Origin: Marinobacter flavimaris
GTDB lineage: Bacteria > Pseudomonadota > Gammaproteobacteria > Pseudomonadales > Oleiphilaceae
Assembly (NCBI RefSeq): GCF_002933295.1
Contig: NZ_PSSW01000001.1
Span: 558,001 to 622,000 of the forward strand
Length of the DNA stretch: 64,000 nt
Reading direction: 5' to 3'
Under the pieces are notes generated by a model, which was given only the letters and a program-made list of their open reading frames with translations, searched no databases and was not told the origin of the DNA. Both the position numbers and the translations under genes were made by a program. Within the stretch, counting starts at the first letter, position 1. Each line of letters opens with the position of its first letter. Shown piece after piece: positions 1 through 10,114 of the stretch.

Positions 1-863
1 GGAAGCTCAAGCGTCTGGTGGATGAGAATGTAGTTGATGGCTGGAACGATCCGCGTATGCCAACCATTTCCGGTATGCGCCGGCGTGGCTACACGCCGGA
101 GTCCATCCGCACCTTCTGCGACATGATCGGGGTGAACAAGGCCGGCGGCACTGTGGATGTGGGCATGCTTGAGCACGCCATTCGCGAAGACCTCAACACC
201 CGGGCCCCGAGAGCCATGTGTGTGATGCGCCCGTTGAAAGTCACGCTGACCAATTACCCGGCGGATCAAAGCGAAACGCTCACCTTGCCAGTGCACCCGC
301 AAAATCCGGATATGGGCGAGCGGGAAGTGCCCTGGACCCAGACTCTGTATATCGACCGGGAAGATTTCGAAATGGAGCCGCCGCGTAAATGGAAGCGGCT
401 GGCCCCGGACCAGGCAGTACGCCTCCGTGGCGGCTATGTGATGACCTGCCGGGAAGTGATTCGTGACGACAGTGGCCAGATTGTCGAGCTCAAGTGTGAG
501 TACGATCCCAACACCCTGGGCGTCAATCCCGAGGGCTACAAACCGAACGGCGTGATTCACTGGGTTTCGGCGAGTGACAGTGTAGAGGCAGACATCAATC
601 TGTATGACCGCCTGTTTAACCACGAGTCGCCGGACAGTGACAAGGAAGGCGATCTGATGGATCACCTGAATCCGGAATCGCTGGTGGTTCTCAAAGGCGC
701 GCGCGTCGAAAAGAGTCTTGTCGCGCCCCGTATGGATCTTCCATACCAGTTCGAGCGGGAAGGCTACTTCTTCTGTGATCAGGCCCATACCGAGGCTGCC
801 GGTCGGCCGGTATTCAACCGCACTGTTACGCTCAGGGATTCCTGGGGCAAGGGGGGCAAGTGA
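1..863 (+). CDS. glnS: Glutaminyl-tRNA synthetase, C-terminal part (gene starts before the window)
   Basis: The reading frame is open from base 3 and continues upstream of the window, so the N-terminal catalytic HIGH region is not seen. The visible part begins in the class I synthetase segment around [17 protein letters not shown], which matches the GlnRS stretch before the [14 protein letters not shown] helix region. It then runs through the two C-terminal beta-barrels that read the anticodon ([22 protein letters not shown]). The enzyme charges tRNA-Gln in the cytoplasm. The stop overlaps the GTG start of cysS by 4 bases, so the two synthetase genes are probably co-transcribed and translationally coupled. 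The product is confident; only the 5' end is missing. Confidence 0.95.
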   Translation, partial: KLKRLVDENVVDGWNDPRMPTISGMRRRGYTPESIRTFCDMIGVNKAGGTVDVGMLEHAIREDLNTRAPRAMCVMRPLKVTLTNYPADQSETLTLPVHPQNPDMGEREVPWTQTLYIDREDFEMEPPRKWKRLAPDQAVRLRGGYVMTCREVIRDDSGQIVELKCEYDPNTLGVNPEGYKPNGVIHWVSASDSVEADINLYDRLFNHESPDSDKEGDLMDHLNPESLVVLKGARVEKSLVAPRMDLPYQFEREGYFFCDQAHTEAAGRPVFNRTVTLRDSWGKGGK

Positions 864-2248
864 TCCGCATCTACAATACTCTGACCCAACAGAAGGAAGA
901 GTTTCGGCCAATTGAGCCTGGCAAGGTCCGGATGTACGTCTGCGGTATGACAGTCTATGACTACTGCCACCTGGGGCATGCCCGGGTGCTGGTAGCCTTT
1001 GATGTGATTACCCGTTACCTGCGTCATCGCGGTTACGACGTGAACTATGTTCGCAATATCACCGATATTGACGACAAGATCCTGCGCCGTGCGGATGAAA
1101 ACGGTGAGCCCTATGACGAACTCACGGACCGGATGATCAAAGCCATGCACGAAGACGAAGCCCGTCTCGGCGTGCTGTCACCGGATGAAGAGCCCCGGGC
1201 CACCGCGTATATCGACGAAATTATCGCGATGATCCACAAACTGATTGCCGGCGGCCACGCCTACGCAGCGGACAATGGTGACGTCTACTTTGCGGTCGAT
1301 TCCTTTGATGACTACGGCAAGCTCAGCAAGAAAAAGCTGGAGGATCTTCTGGCGGGCGCGCGGGTGGATGTTCAGGAAGCCAAGCGAAGCCCTGCAGATT
1401 TCGCGTTGTGGAAAGCGGCAAAGGCAGGGGAGGTCAGCTGGCCGTCGCCCTGGGGCGACGGTCGTCCCGGCTGGCACATTGAGTGCTCTGCGATGTCCAC
1501 CTGCTGTCTCGGCGACACATTCGATATTCACGGCGGTGGCCCGGATCTGTTGTTCCCGCACCATGAGAACGAGATTGCCCAGTCAGAATGTGCCACTGGC
1601 CACACTTTTGTGAACACCTGGATGCACGCGGGTGCCATCCGGGTGAACAAAGAAAAGATGTCCAAGTCCCTGGGTAACTTCTTCACCATCCGCGAGATCA
1701 TGGAGAAGTACCCGGCAGAAGTGGTCCGTTACTTCCTGGTTTCCAGCCACTATCGTAGCCAGGTGGATTACTCTGAGGAAAATCTGGCTGAGGCCGGCCG
1801 AACTCTGACCCGTTTGTACCATGCGCTCAGAGGCATCGTGCCCGCCAAGGCCGCCGATGTGCCGGAATCCGAGCACGACGATCGGTTTGCCGAGGCGATG
1901 GACGATGACTTCAACACCGCGGGTGCAATTGCGGTCCTGCACGCTGTTGCCAACGAGATCAATCAGCATCGTCGCGATGGTCGTGAAGACGATGCCAAGC
2001 AAAGTGCGGCGATTCTGGTAAGGCTTGGTGGTGTTCTGGGGCTGCTGCAGCAGGATCCCGAGGCGTTCTTCCAGGCAGACACGGGTGGTGAGCTTAGCGC
2101 CGAAGACATTGAAGCAATGATCCAGGCCAGGGCTGATGCCCGCGAGGCAAAGAATTTTGCCGAGGCCGACCGGATCCGCGACGAGCTCCTCGAGAAAGGT
2201 ATTATTCTGGACGATTCCCGAGAGGGGACGACCTGGCGTAAAGCCTGA
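860..2248 (+). CDS. cysS: Cysteinyl-tRNA synthetase
   Basis: A 462-residue class I aminoacyl-tRNA synthetase, the usual length for bacterial CysRS. Visible motifs are the first zinc ligand Cys28 in [18 protein letters not shown], the HIGH signature as HLGH (37-40), further zinc-site residues around WHIECSAM, and KMSKS at 266-270. It attaches cysteine to tRNA-Cys. Translation starts at GTG, overlapping the glnS stop in a GTGA arrangement, which indicates coupling. An ATG is not available at a sensible position and homologues begin with this IYNTLT segment. The C-terminal helical region ends with a typical [10 protein letters not shown] tail. Confidence 0.96.
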   Translation: MIRIYNTLTQQKEEFRPIEPGKVRMYVCGMTVYDYCHLGHARVLVAFDVITRYLRHRGYDVNYVRNITDIDDKILRRADENGEPYDELTDRMIKAMHEDEARLGVLSPDEEPRATAYIDEIIAMIHKLIAGGHAYAADNGDVYFAVDSFDDYGKLSKKKLEDLLAGARVDVQEAKRSPADFALWKAAKAGEVSWPSPWGDGRPGWHIECSAMSTCCLGDTFDIHGGGPDLLFPHHENEIAQSECATGHTFVNTWMHAGAIRVNKEKMSKSLGNFFTIREIMEKYPAEVVRYFLVSSHYRSQVDYSEENLAEAGRTLTRLYHALRGIVPAKAADVPESEHDDRFAEAMDDDFNTAGAIAVLHAVANEINQHRRDGREDDAKQSAAILVRLGGVLGLLQQDPEAFFQADTGGELSAEDIEAMIQARADAREAKNFAEADRIRDELLEKGIILDDSREGTTWRKA

Positions 2249-2398
2249 ATTTCCGGGAGCTGCCGGTTGGTCAGACCAGTTTTGCGCCTGCAGGAATGAT
2301 CTTGTAAGGATTTTCCCTTACAATGCGGCGCTCAAATTAGAATGCCCCCTCAAGATGAAGGGGGAGTCGGGAAACGTAACCCACTGAGGCAGACAACG

Positions 2399-4579
2399 AT
2401 GACAGAACGCGTACAAGTCGGCGGCATTCAGGTCGCAAAGAATCTGTATGATTTCGTGAACAACGAAGCGATCCCGGGCACCGGAATCGATGCCGATAAA
2501 TTCTGGGCAGAATTTGACAAGATCGTGAACGAGCTGGCGCCACGCAACCGTGAATTGCTGGCCAAGCGTGATGCTACCCAGGAAAAAATGGACAGCTGGA
2601 ACCGGGATCACAAGGGCCAGAAGCTCGACATGGGCGAATACAAGTCTTTCCTGAAAGACATCGGTTACCTGGTTGACGAGCCTTCCGAGTTCAAGATCTC
2701 CACCTCCAATGTCGACCCGGAAGTGGCAACCATGGCCGGCCCTCAGCTGGTGGTGCCGATCATGAACGCCCGTTTTGCTCTGAACGCTGCGAACGCGCGT
2801 TGGGGTAGCCTGTACGATGCGCTGTACGGTACCGACGCGATTTCCGAGGAAGACGGCGCTGAAAAAGGCCGTGGTTACAATCCGGTTCGCGGTGCAAAAG
2901 TTATCGAGTGGGCCCGCAACCTGCTCGACAGCTCGGCACCGCTGGCCTCTGGCAGTCACAAAGATGCTGCCAAGTATGTGGTTGAAGGTGGCAAACTGGT
3001 CGTCAAGCTGCAGAACGGTGAGTCCACCGGCCTGAAAGACGAAGCCGGCTTTGTTGGCTACACCGGTGCCGCTGATGCGCCCACCGGCGTGCTGCTGGTC
3101 AAGAACGGCATGCACTTCGAGATCCAGATCGATGCCACTCACCCGATTGGCAAAGACGACGGTGCCCACGTCAAAGACGTACTGATGGAGTCTGCACTGA
3201 CAACCATCATGGACTGCGAAGACTCCGTGGCCGCTGTAGACGCCGACGACAAGGCGCTGGCCTATCGCAACTGGCTGGGCCTGATGAAGGGCGACCTGCA
3301 GGAAACCTTCGAGAAAGGTGGCGAGCAGTTGACCCGCAAGATGAACGCGGATCGCACCTACACCGCGGCAGACGGCAGCGAGCTGAGCCTGAAAGGCCGC
3401 AGCCTGATGTTTATCCGTAACGTCGGCCACCTGATGACCAACCCGGCCATCCTGCTGAAAGACGGTAACGAAGTGCCGGAAGGCCTGATGGACGGTCTGA
3501 TCACCTCACTGATCGCCATTCACGACATGAAGGGCAATGGCAAGTTCCAGAACAGCACCAAAGGCTCCATGTATATCGTGAAGCCTAAGATGCACGGGCC
3601 GGAAGAGGTGGCATTCACCAACGAATTTTTCGGTCGTGTAGAGGATGCATTGAGCCTGCCGCGCTTCAGCCTGAAGGTCGGCATCATGGACGAGGAGCGT
3701 CGCACCACAGTTAACCTGAAAGCCTGTATCCATGCCGCGAAAGAGCGGGCTGTGTTTATTAACACCGGTTTCCTGGATCGCACCGGGGACGAGATCCATA
3801 CCTCCATGGAACTGGGTCCGTTTATCCGCAAGGGTGCGATGAAGCAGGCGACCTGGATCAATGCCTACGAGCAGTGGAACGTGGACATCGGCCTGGAAAC
3901 CGGTTTCCGTGGCGTTGCCCAGATTGGTAAGGGCATGTGGGCCATGCCTGACCTGATGGCCGGCATGCTGGAAGCGAAAATCGGGCATCCGAAGGCTGGT
4001 GCGAACACTGCCTGGGTTCCATCTCCCACGGCGGCTACACTGCACGCCACTCACTACCATCAGGTAAGTGTGGCTGATGTCCAGAAGCAGCTGGAAAGCC
4101 GCACACGCGCTGCGCTGGACGATATCCTGACAGTACCGGTGATGGATGATCCTGCTTCTTTGAGCGCCGAGGACATCCAGCAGGAGCTGGACAACAACGT
4201 CCAGGGTATCCTCGGTTACGTTGTGCGCTGGATTGACCAGGGCGTTGGCTGCTCCAAGGTGCCGGACATCAACGATGTCGGCCTGATGGAAGACCGTGCG
4301 ACTCTGCGTATCGCCTCTCAGTTGCTGGCCAACTGGCTGCACCATGGTATCTGCTCTGAAGATCAGATCATGGAGACCATGAAGCGTATGGCAGCGGTGG
4401 TCGACAAGCAGAACGCCGGTGATTCGGCGTACCGCCCGATGGCCGGGAACTTCGATGACAGTGTGGCCTTCCAGGCAGCGCTGGATCTGGTTCTCAAGGG
4501 CCGCGAGCAGCCTAATGGCTACACTGAGCCGCTACTGCACGCTTACCGCCTGAAGGCGAAAGCCAAATACGGGCAGTAA
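2399..4579 (+). CDS. glcB: Malate synthase G
   Basis: A 726-residue protein matching monomeric malate synthase G in length and sequence: [20 protein letters not shown] at the start, the [20 protein letters not shown] core, and the [19 protein letters not shown] segment of the TIM barrel. It condenses glyoxylate with acetyl-CoA to malate in the glyoxylate shunt, allowing growth on acetate or fatty acids. The frame is open 19 codons further upstream, but ATG 2399 fits the family start. It is a single gene with its own 150-bp upstream region and a strong terminator after it. No isocitrate lyase gene lies in this window. Confidence 0.96.
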   Translation: MTERVQVGGIQVAKNLYDFVNNEAIPGTGIDADKFWAEFDKIVNELAPRNRELLAKRDATQEKMDSWNRDHKGQKLDMGEYKSFLKDIGYLVDEPSEFKISTSNVDPEVATMAGPQLVVPIMNARFALNAANARWGSLYDALYGTDAISEEDGAEKGRGYNPVRGAKVIEWARNLLDSSAPLASGSHKDAAKYVVEGGKLVVKLQNGESTGLKDEAGFVGYTGAADAPTGVLLVKNGMHFEIQIDATHPIGKDDGAHVKDVLMESALTTIMDCEDSVAAVDADDKALAYRNWLGLMKGDLQETFEKGGEQLTRKMNADRTYTAADGSELSLKGRSLMFIRNVGHLMTNPAILLKDGNEVPEGLMDGLITSLIAIHDMKGNGKFQNSTKGSMYIVKPKMHGPEEVAFTNEFFGRVEDALSLPRFSLKVGIMDEERRTTVNLKACIHAAKERAVFINTGFLDRTGDEIHTSMELGPFIRKGAMKQATWINAYEQWNVDIGLETGFRGVAQIGKGMWAMPDLMAGMLEAKIGHPKAGANTAWVPSPTAATLHATHYHQVSVADVQKQLESRTRAALDDILTVPVMDDPASLSAEDIQQELDNNVQGILGYVVRWIDQGVGCSKVPDINDVGLMEDRATLRIASQLLANWLHHGICSEDQIMETMKRMAAVVDKQNAGDSAYRPMAGNFDDSVAFQAALDLVLKGREQPNGYTEPLLHAYRLKAKAKYGQ

Positions 4580-4591
4580 GAGCTGCGAAAT

Positions 4592-4619
4592 AAAAAACCC
4601 CGCTTCGGCGGGGTTTTTT
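4592..4619. terminator. Strong bidirectional rho-independent terminator between glcB and folD
   Basis: AAAAAACCCCGC-TTCG-GCGGGGTTTTTT: a GC-rich stem with a stable TTCG tetraloop, an A-tract on one side and a T-tract on the other. It lies 12 bases after the glcB stop and between convergent glcB and folD, so it can end transcription from both sides. Confidence 0.93.
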
Positions 4620-4662
4620 GTAGCACGTCGGATCAGGCAGGGCCTGAACCCTGACTCCGGGC

Positions 4663-5520
4663 TCAGTCCCTGTGCAAGACATCAGTCGCATAGAGGGTGT
4701 TTTGCAGCAGGGTGGCGATGGTCATCGGCCCTACGCCGCCGGGAACCGGCGTTATATAGGCCGCGCGCTCCGAAGCGGCTGCGAAATCAACGTCGCCATG
4801 CAGTTTCCCGTCGTCCATCCGGTTGATGCCCACATCAATCACGGTTGCACCCGGTTTTACCCAATCGCCCTTGATCAGGCCTGGCTTGCCGACGGCTGCA
4901 ACCAGGATGTCAGCCTCACGAACAAACTTCTCCAGATCCGGAGTGAATCGGTGACACACGGTTGTCGTGGCACCCTTCAATAGCAGCTCCATGCTCATGG
5001 GGCGGCCGACGATGTTGGAGGCGCCAACGATGACGGCGTGCTGGCCCTTGTAGGGCGTGTCGATGCTGTCGAGCAGGGTAATGATGCCGGCCGGTGTGCA
5101 GGGACGCAGGGTGGGCTTACGCTGCATCAGGCGACCGATGTTGTATGGATGGAAGCCATCAACGTCTTTATCTGGCCGGATTTTTACCAGAATCGGATCT
5201 GCATCGAGATGCGAGGGCAGGGGGAGTTGCACCAGGATCCCGTCCACGGTGGGGTTCTCGTTCAGCTCATCAATCAGTGCTTCCAGCGCTTCCTGGGAAG
5301 TGTCTTCCGGCAGATCGTATGAGAGTGAGAGGATTCCCGCCTGGTCGCACGCCTTCCGTTTATTGCCCACGTAAACGTGGGATGCGGGATCGTTGCCGAC
5401 CAGGACTACGGCCAGTCCGGGCGCTCTAAGCCCCTGTTGGGTTCTTGCTTCCACCCCTGCGGCGACTTGCTGTCTTACTTCGGCGGCAATCTCTTTTCCG
5501 TTGATCAGTTTGGCGGTCAT
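4663..5520 (-). CDS. folD: Bifunctional methylenetetrahydrofolate dehydrogenase / methenyltetrahydrofolate cyclohydrolase
   Basis: From ATG 5520 the protein is 285 residues, the normal FolD length. The frame is open 24 codons further upstream, but [19 protein letters not shown] is the family N-terminus. Motifs are the catalytic Lys region ([14 protein letters not shown]), [10 protein letters not shown], the NADP-binding [14 protein letters not shown] and the C-terminal [10 protein letters not shown]. It interconverts 5,10-methylene-, 5,10-methenyl- and 10-formyl-tetrahydrofolate, supplying one-carbon units. It is convergent with glcB and transcribed away from the tRNA cluster. Confidence 0.96.
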   Translation of the reverse strand: MTAKLINGKEIAAEVRQQVAAGVEARTQQGLRAPGLAVVLVGNDPASHVYVGNKRKACDQAGILSLSYDLPEDTSQEALEALIDELNENPTVDGILVQLPLPSHLDADPILVKIRPDKDVDGFHPYNIGRLMQRKPTLRPCTPAGIITLLDSIDTPYKGQHAVIVGASNIVGRPMSMELLLKGATTTVCHRFTPDLEKFVREADILVAAVGKPGLIKGDWVKPGATVIDVGINRMDDGKLHGDVDFAAASERAAYITPVPGGVGPMTIATLLQNTLYATDVLHRD

Positions 5521-5685
5521 GTCTCGTCTTGTCGGTTGGGCATCGGTAAATTGAAGGGTCGGCATTGTCTCATGCTTCCGCCGGAACTCCAATTGGACGG
5601 TTGTCTGGGCGGCGCGCGCCGGAACTTTGGTCAGGGCGCTTTGTCACTGAAGAGACTGTTGTTTCAGGGAATTTGGAAATACGTG

Positions 5686-5714
5686 TTGACGGCACCGTCC
5701 GGCGCCGGTAATAT
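5686..5714 (+). promoter_or_regulatory. Sigma-70 promoter for the tRNA cluster with a GC-rich discriminator
   Basis: TTGACG (5686-5691), a 17-bp spacer and TAATAT (5709-5714), followed directly by GCGCGCC. Near-consensus hexamers at ideal spacing about 40 bases before the first tRNA, with a GC-rich discriminator, are typical of stable-RNA promoters under stringent control. The assignment is by sequence pattern only. Confidence 0.8.
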
Positions 5715-5754
5715 GCGCGCCAACTTTGCTGAGGCACTTGTTGTTCAGTTCAGA

Positions 5755-5831
5755 CGGGGTATAGCGCAGTCTGGTAGCGCGCCTGCTTTGGGAGCAGGAT
5801 GTCGGGAGTTCGAATCTCTCTACCCCGACCA
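5755..5831 (+). tRNA. tRNA-Pro (anticodon TGG)
   Basis: A 77-nt cloverleaf. The acceptor stem CGGGGTA pairs with TACCCCG, then A and an encoded CCA. The anticodon stem-loop CTGCTTTGGGAGCAG places TGG in the loop, and the T-loop is GGGAGTTCGAATCTCTC. It is the first gene of a four-tRNA cluster upstream of tig. Confidence 0.96.
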
Positions 5832-5863
5832 TTTTCTGGATGTTCAGGTGGGCGAACGGTTAA

Positions 5864-5940
5864 GCGCCCGTAGCTCAGCTGGATAGAGCACCCGCCTTCT
5901 AAGCGGGTGGTCGCAGGTTCGAGTCCTGCCGGGCGCGCCA
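5864..5940 (+). tRNA. tRNA-Arg (anticodon TCT)
   Basis: A 77-nt cloverleaf. The acceptor stem GCGCCCG pairs with CGGGCGC, with encoded CCA. The anticodon arm CCCGCCTTCTAAGCGGG carries TCT, and the T-arm is GCAGGTTCGAGTCCTGC. It reads AGA/AGG arginine codons. It starts 32 bases after tRNA-Pro, presumably in the same transcript. Confidence 0.96.
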
Positions 5941-6014
5941 TCAAGTCGTTGGCTTGGTCCGCGCCGGAGCGACCGTAACCAGCAAAGTTGAAAAGTAAAG
6001 GCATGTCCCGATGT

Positions 6015-6091
6015 GGTGGACGTAGCTCAGTTGGTAGAGCTCAGGATTGTGACTCCTGCGGTCGAGGGTTCGATCCCCTTCGTCCACCCCA
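6015..6091 (+). tRNA. tRNA-His (anticodon GTG)
   Basis: The acceptor stem GTGGACG pairs with CGTCCAC, preceded by the extra G (-1) that marks histidine tRNAs, opposite the discriminator C. CCA is encoded. The anticodon arm CAGGATTGTGACTCCTG carries GTG. It is the third gene of the cluster. Confidence 0.96.
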
Positions 6092-6170
6092 CTTTTCTTT
6101 CAGAGTAGATTCCGCGTTTGTTGAATAGATTAATGGCAGGCTTGCCATCGGGCATTCTTCATTCTGTTGT

Positions 6171-6255
6171 GCGCGAGTGGCGGAACTGGTAGACGCGCTG
6201 GATTTAGGTTCCAGTGGGGCAACCCGTGAGAGTTCGAGTCTCTCCTCGCGCACCA
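6171..6255 (+). tRNA. tRNA-Leu (anticodon TAG)
   Basis: An 85-nt tRNA with a long variable arm, as expected for class II leucine tRNAs. The acceptor stem GCGCGAG pairs with CTCGCGC, with encoded CCA. The anticodon arm CTGGATTTAGGTTCCAG carries TAG. It is the last gene of the cluster. A pyrimidine-rich run (CCCCTTTCTTTTTTC) follows, without an obvious hairpin. Confidence 0.95.
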
Positions 6256-6477
6256 CCCCTTTCTTTTTTCTCTTTCGTCCCCATCTCTGCCTTCAAGATT
6301 CGGCCGGTCCCGTGACTGTGCGGCATCAAACTGCATTGCAGGGTGATTCTCTCGGCGGTGCAAAGCATGATAAACTACCGGCTTTTAATTTTCGGTCCTT
6401 TTCCGGGAATCTCCCTTGGACCGGACTTTTAGGTTTAATTTCATTCACATACCGAACCTGTAATTTGAGGATCTTCC

Positions 6478-7782
6478 ATGCAAGTGTCTGTTGAAACGAC
6501 CTCCAACATCGAGCGTCGAATGACGATTGGTGTGCCCGCCCAGGAAATCGACCAGGCGGTCCAGAAACGCCTGCAGGAAACAGCGCGTACCGTGCGCCTG
6601 AACGGTTTCCGTCCGGGTAAGGTGCCCATGAGCGTCGTCAAGCGTCGTTTCGGTGACAGCGTCCGCCAGGAAATCGTTGGCGAGGTTATGCGCGACAACT
6701 ACATCAAGGCACTGCAGGAACAGGATATCAACCCGGCAGGTTGGCCGAAGTTCGAGCCAAAGACCATGGAAGAGGGCAAAGACCTTGAATTTGTCGCCAT
6801 CTTCGAAGTGCTGCCGGAAATCGAGCTGGGCGATCTCAGCAAGATTTCAGTCGAGAAGCTGACTTCCGAGATCACCGACAAAGATGTCGACAACATGATC
6901 GACAACCTGCGTCGTCAGCAGGCCACCATGAAAGAAGTCAAGCGCAAGTCCAAGAATAAGGACGTGCTGACCATTGACTTCAAAGGTTTTATCGACGGTG
7001 AAGAATTCGAAGGCGGAGCCGCTGAAGGCCATCGTCTGACTCTGGGCTCCGGCCAGATGATTCCGGGCTTTGAGAAGGCCATCGTTGGTGGTAAGGCCGG
7101 CGAAGACATGGAAATTGAGGTTACCTTCCCGGAGGATTACCACAACGAAGATCTGGCGGGTAAGCCGGCCAAGTTCGAGATCAAGATTCACAAGGTTGAA
7201 GAGCCGCAGTTGCCGGAACTCGACACCGAATTCTTCAAGAAGTTCGGTATTGATGCCGAAGACGAAGCGACTTTCCGCGAAGAAGTCAAAAAGAACATGG
7301 AGCGCGAGCTCAAGCAGGCGGTTTCCAACAAGGTCAAGAACGACGTTGTTGACGGTCTGCTGGAAACCACTGAGCTGGATATTCCGGCTGCCCTGGTTGA
7401 TCAGGAAATCGATCGTCTCCGTCAGGACGCCGTCCAGCGTTTCGGCGGCCAGATTGATCCGCAGCAGCTGCCCAAGGAAATTTTCCAGGAGCAGGCTGAG
7501 CGCCGCGTGAAAACTGGCCTGCTGTTCCAGGAAGTGGTCAAGAAAAACGACCTGAAAGCCGACCCGGCCAAGGTAGACGAAAAGATCCAGGAGATCGCGT
7601 CTACGTATGAACAGCCAGAAGAAGTGGTTGCACACTTCAACAGCAACCCGGAGCAGAAGTCTCAGATCGAGTCTTCAGTCCTGGAGGATGCAGTTGTTGA
7701 CCACGTGCTGGAGCAGGCCCAGGTCAAGGAAAAGAAAGTCAAATATGAAGAGGCCGTTCAGGCCGGTCAGCCCCAGCGCTGA
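6478..7782 (+). CDS. tig: Trigger factor, ribosome-bound chaperone and peptidyl-prolyl isomerase
   Basis: A 434-residue protein with the three trigger-factor parts in order. The N-terminal ribosome-docking domain has the signature GFRPGKVP at 43-50. The FKBP-like PPIase domain is around FKGFIDGEEFEGG and PGFEKAIVGGKAGE. A long charged helical C-terminal cradle follows. It binds the L23 region at the peptide exit tunnel and shields nascent chains. It heads the conserved tig-clpP-clpX-lon run. A strong hairpin terminator lies after the gene, so clpP probably has its own promoter. Confidence 0.97.
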   Translation: MQVSVETTSNIERRMTIGVPAQEIDQAVQKRLQETARTVRLNGFRPGKVPMSVVKRRFGDSVRQEIVGEVMRDNYIKALQEQDINPAGWPKFEPKTMEEGKDLEFVAIFEVLPEIELGDLSKISVEKLTSEITDKDVDNMIDNLRRQQATMKEVKRKSKNKDVLTIDFKGFIDGEEFEGGAAEGHRLTLGSGQMIPGFEKAIVGGKAGEDMEIEVTFPEDYHNEDLAGKPAKFEIKIHKVEEPQLPELDTEFFKKFGIDAEDEATFREEVKKNMERELKQAVSNKVKNDVVDGLLETTELDIPAALVDQEIDRLRQDAVQRFGGQIDPQQLPKEIFQEQAERRVKTGLLFQEVVKKNDLKADPAKVDEKIQEIASTYEQPEEVVAHFNSNPEQKSQIESSVLEDAVVDHVLEQAQVKEKKVKYEEAVQAGQPQR

Positions 7783-7832
7783 TTTTGCCCGGGATCGGAG
7801 TAGAAAGCCGGTCCCGAAGGCCGACCCCCGAG

Positions 7833-7857
7833 AACAGCCGGCATGCCCGGCTGTTTT
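7833..7857 (+). terminator. Rho-independent terminator after tig
   Basis: AACAGCCGG (7833-7841), loop CATGC, CCGGCTGTT (7847-7855): a perfect 9-bp stem followed by TTC, with the last bases of the stem contributing to a TTTT run. It lies 51 bases after the tig stop. Confidence 0.82.
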
Positions 7858-7956
7858 CATCTGGGGCCGCTGCTGGCAAAGTATGGGGTGCAACTTTATT
7901 GAAACTGCCGTGGCGCGAGTCCACGACCCATTGTCCATAAGGAGTTCAGGCGCATC

Positions 7957-8592
7957 ATGACGCAGAAACCAATTGATGGTCCCGCAATGGTTACCAATTC
8001 CGGACTGGTACCGATTGTTATCGAGCAGACAGCTCGCGGCGAGCGGTCGTTCGACATTTATTCCCGTCTGCTCAAGGAGCGGGTGATCTTCATGGTGGGT
8101 CCGGTTGAGGACCACATGGCGAATCTGATTGTGGCCCAGCTCCTGTTCCTTGAGTCTGAAAACCCGGACAAGGATATTCACCTCTATATCAACAGCCCCG
8201 GCGGCTCGGTAACTGCAGGTATGTCTATCTACGACACCATGCAGTTTATCAAGCCGGATGTAGCTACACTTTGTGTTGGCCAGGCGGCCAGCATGGGTGC
8301 CTTCCTTTTGGCGGGCGGTGCTGCCGGGAAGCGGGCGTGTCTGCCGAACTCCCGAGTGATGATCCACCAGCCGCTGGGTGGCTATCAGGGTCAGGCAACG
8401 GATATCGAGATTCACACCCGTGAAATCCTGAAGATTCGTCATACCCTGAATTCGATCCTGGCCCATCACACCGGTCAGGATCTGGAGACTATCGCCAAGG
8501 ATACGGACCGTGACAACTTCATGGATCCGGCTCAGGCGAAAGAGTATGGGCTGATCGATTCAATACTTGATAAGCGCGTACCGAATAAATAA
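7957..8592 (+). CDS. clpP: ATP-dependent Clp protease proteolytic subunit
   Basis: A 211-residue serine peptidase with the catalytic triad visible: Ser112 in [11 protein letters not shown], His137 in [11 protein letters not shown] and Asp186 in DTDRDNFMD. It assembles as a double heptameric barrel and degrades substrates unfolded by ClpX or ClpA. An N-terminal propeptide of about 15 residues (to near [11 protein letters not shown]) would be removed, as in E. coli. ATG 7957 is preceded by AAGGAG with suitable spacing. clpX follows after 76 bases. Confidence 0.97.
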   Translation: MTQKPIDGPAMVTNSGLVPIVIEQTARGERSFDIYSRLLKERVIFMVGPVEDHMANLIVAQLLFLESENPDKDIHLYINSPGGSVTAGMSIYDTMQFIKPDVATLCVGQAASMGAFLLAGGAAGKRACLPNSRVMIHQPLGGYQGQATDIEIHTREILKIRHTLNSILAHHTGQDLETIAKDTDRDNFMDPAQAKEYGLIDSILDKRVPNK

Positions 8593-8618
8593 TACTGGAA
8601 GTAATCGCATCATACTTG

Positions 8619-8645
8619 GCCGGCGTATCAGGCAGTGACGCCGGC
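8619..8645 (+). other. Hairpin in the clpP-clpX intergenic region
   Basis: GCCGGCGT (8619-8626) and ACGCCGGC (8638-8645) form a perfect 8-bp stem with an 11-base loop, 24 bases before the clpX start. No T-tract follows, so it is more likely an mRNA stability, processing or attenuation element than a full terminator. Confidence 0.5.
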
Positions 8646-8668
8646 AAAACGAGATCAGAGGTATTTCA

Positions 8669-9952
8669 ATGGCAGATGAAAGAAACGGCAGGGGCGACGA
8701 TAACGGCAAGTTGCTCTACTGCTCGTTTTGTGGAAAGAGCCAGCATGAAGTCCGAAAGCTCATTGCAGGGCCCTCGGTGTTCATCTGCGACGAGTGTGTC
8801 GACCTGTGCAATGACATTATCCGGGAGGAAATCCAGGAGAATGCACAGGAAGAGCCGAGCGATCGCCTTCCTACACCGGCCGAGATCCGCAATACCCTTG
8901 ATGAATACGTGATTGGTCAGGATCGGGCCAAGGTCGTCTTGTCGGTGGCGGTCTACAACCACTACAAGCGTTTGCGTTATGGCGAAGGCAAGGGTGATGT
9001 CGAGCTAGGCAAGAGTAACATTCTGCTGATTGGCCCAACCGGTAGTGGTAAAACTCTGCTGGCCGAGACTCTGGCGCGGATGCTGAACGTGCCCTTCACG
9101 ATCGCCGACGCCACCACGCTGACTGAAGCCGGCTACGTTGGTGAGGATGTCGAGAACATCATCCAGAAACTGCTGCAGAAATGCGATTACGATGTCGACA
9201 AGGCTCAGAGGGGCATAGTCTACATTGACGAGATCGACAAGATTTCCCGCAAGTCTGACAACCCTTCCATTACCCGGGATGTTTCCGGTGAGGGTGTTCA
9301 GCAGGCACTGTTGAAGCTGATCGAGGGTACCGTTGCATCGGTCCCGCCGCAGGGAGGTCGCAAGCATCCGCAGCAGGAATTCCTGCAGGTTGATACCGGC
9401 AATATGCTGTTTATCTGCGGTGGCGCCTTTGCCGGATTGGACAAGGTAATTCGCGAGCGTACTGAGAAGAACAGCATCGGTTTCTCTGCTTCGGTTGCCA
9501 GTCAGGACGATGCCAAGAATACCGGCGACGTTATCAAGGATGTGGAGACCGAGGACCTCGTGAAGTACGGCCTGATTCCGGAGTTTGTGGGTCGTTTGCC
9601 GGTAGTGGCAACCCTCAACGAACTTGATGAAGAAGCGCTGGTGCAGATTCTGACCGAGCCCAAGAACTCCCTGACCAAGCAGTACCAGAAACTGTTTGAT
9701 ATGGAAGGGGTCGAGCTCGATTTTCGTGAAGATGCGCTTCGGGCAGTTGCCCGTAAGGCCATGGAGAGGAAGACAGGCGCCCGTGGTCTGCGTTCCATTA
9801 TGGAGGCGACGCTTCTGGACACCATGTACCAGATTCCCTCTGAGCATGACGTGACCAAAGTGGTGATCGATGAAAGCGTGATCAGCGGGGACTCCGAGCC
9901 CTTCAAGATTTACGCCAGCAGTGATCACGCCAAGGCTGTGCCCGAGGATTGA
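8669..9952 (+). CDS. clpX: ClpX, ATP-dependent unfoldase subunit of ClpXP
   Basis: A 427-residue AAA+ protein. The N-terminal C4 zinc finger uses Cys18, Cys21, Cys40 and Cys43 (YCSFCGKSQ...FICDECVD). The Walker A motif is GPTGSGKT near residue 122, Walker B is [10 protein letters not shown], and the [10 protein letters not shown] pore loop and an arginine-finger/sensor region follow. It recognises tagged or damaged proteins, unfolds them and feeds them to ClpP. It lies directly downstream of clpP and upstream of lon, the usual proteobacterial order. Confidence 0.97.
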   Translation: MADERNGRGDDNGKLLYCSFCGKSQHEVRKLIAGPSVFICDECVDLCNDIIREEIQENAQEEPSDRLPTPAEIRNTLDEYVIGQDRAKVVLSVAVYNHYKRLRYGEGKGDVELGKSNILLIGPTGSGKTLLAETLARMLNVPFTIADATTLTEAGYVGEDVENIIQKLLQKCDYDVDKAQRGIVYIDEIDKISRKSDNPSITRDVSGEGVQQALLKLIEGTVASVPPQGGRKHPQQEFLQVDTGNMLFICGGAFAGLDKVIRERTEKNSIGFSASVASQDDAKNTGDVIKDVETEDLVKYGLIPEFVGRLPVVATLNELDEEALVQILTEPKNSLTKQYQKLFDMEGVELDFREDALRAVARKAMERKTGARGLRSIMEATLLDTMYQIPSEHDVTKVVIDESVISGDSEPFKIYASSDHAKAVPED

Positions 9953-9975
9953 GTCTAGGTTAGCGGTTGAAATGA

Positions 9976-9998
9976 AGAGGGGCGGCAACGCCCCTTTT
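9976..9998 (+). terminator. Rho-independent terminator after clpX
   Basis: AGGGGCG (9978-9984), loop GCAA, CGCCCCT (9989-9995), then TTT. The stem is short and GC-rich with a GNRA loop, 25 bases after the clpX stop, separating clpX from lon. Confidence 0.8.
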
Positions 9999-10047
9999 CG
10001 CGTTTTTGTATCGCGATATTCCTGCCCTGTTTCGTTTAGTAAAAAGA

Positions 10048-10072
10048 TTGCAATTTTTGCGGGCGCCCCAAT
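10048..10072 (+). promoter_or_regulatory. Possible heat-shock (sigma-32) promoter for lon
   Basis: TTGCAA (10048-10053) is followed after 12 bases by CCCCAAT (10066-10072), resembling the sigma-32 pattern TTGAAA and CCCCAT. The spacing is 1-2 bases short of ideal. lon is a heat-shock gene in E. coli, which supports the reading. The match is partial. Confidence 0.35.
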
Positions 10073-10114
10073 GAAGGGTGATATGCTGAAAGAAATACCG
10101 TCAGAGGATTCCCA

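Noticed and set aside
2343..2364. A small hairpin (CCCCCT...AGGGGG) in the glcB leader as a possible riboswitch
   Set aside because: It has a 6-bp stem only, with no conserved riboswitch elements and no alternative terminator fold.
2318..3430. A minus-strand open frame of 370 codons over the cysS-glcB gap and glcB
   Set aside because: It is antisense to clear malate synthase G sequence and no homology is recognised.
5377..6363. Several short open frames across the tRNA cluster
   Set aside because: They run through four complete tRNA genes and have no coding signature.
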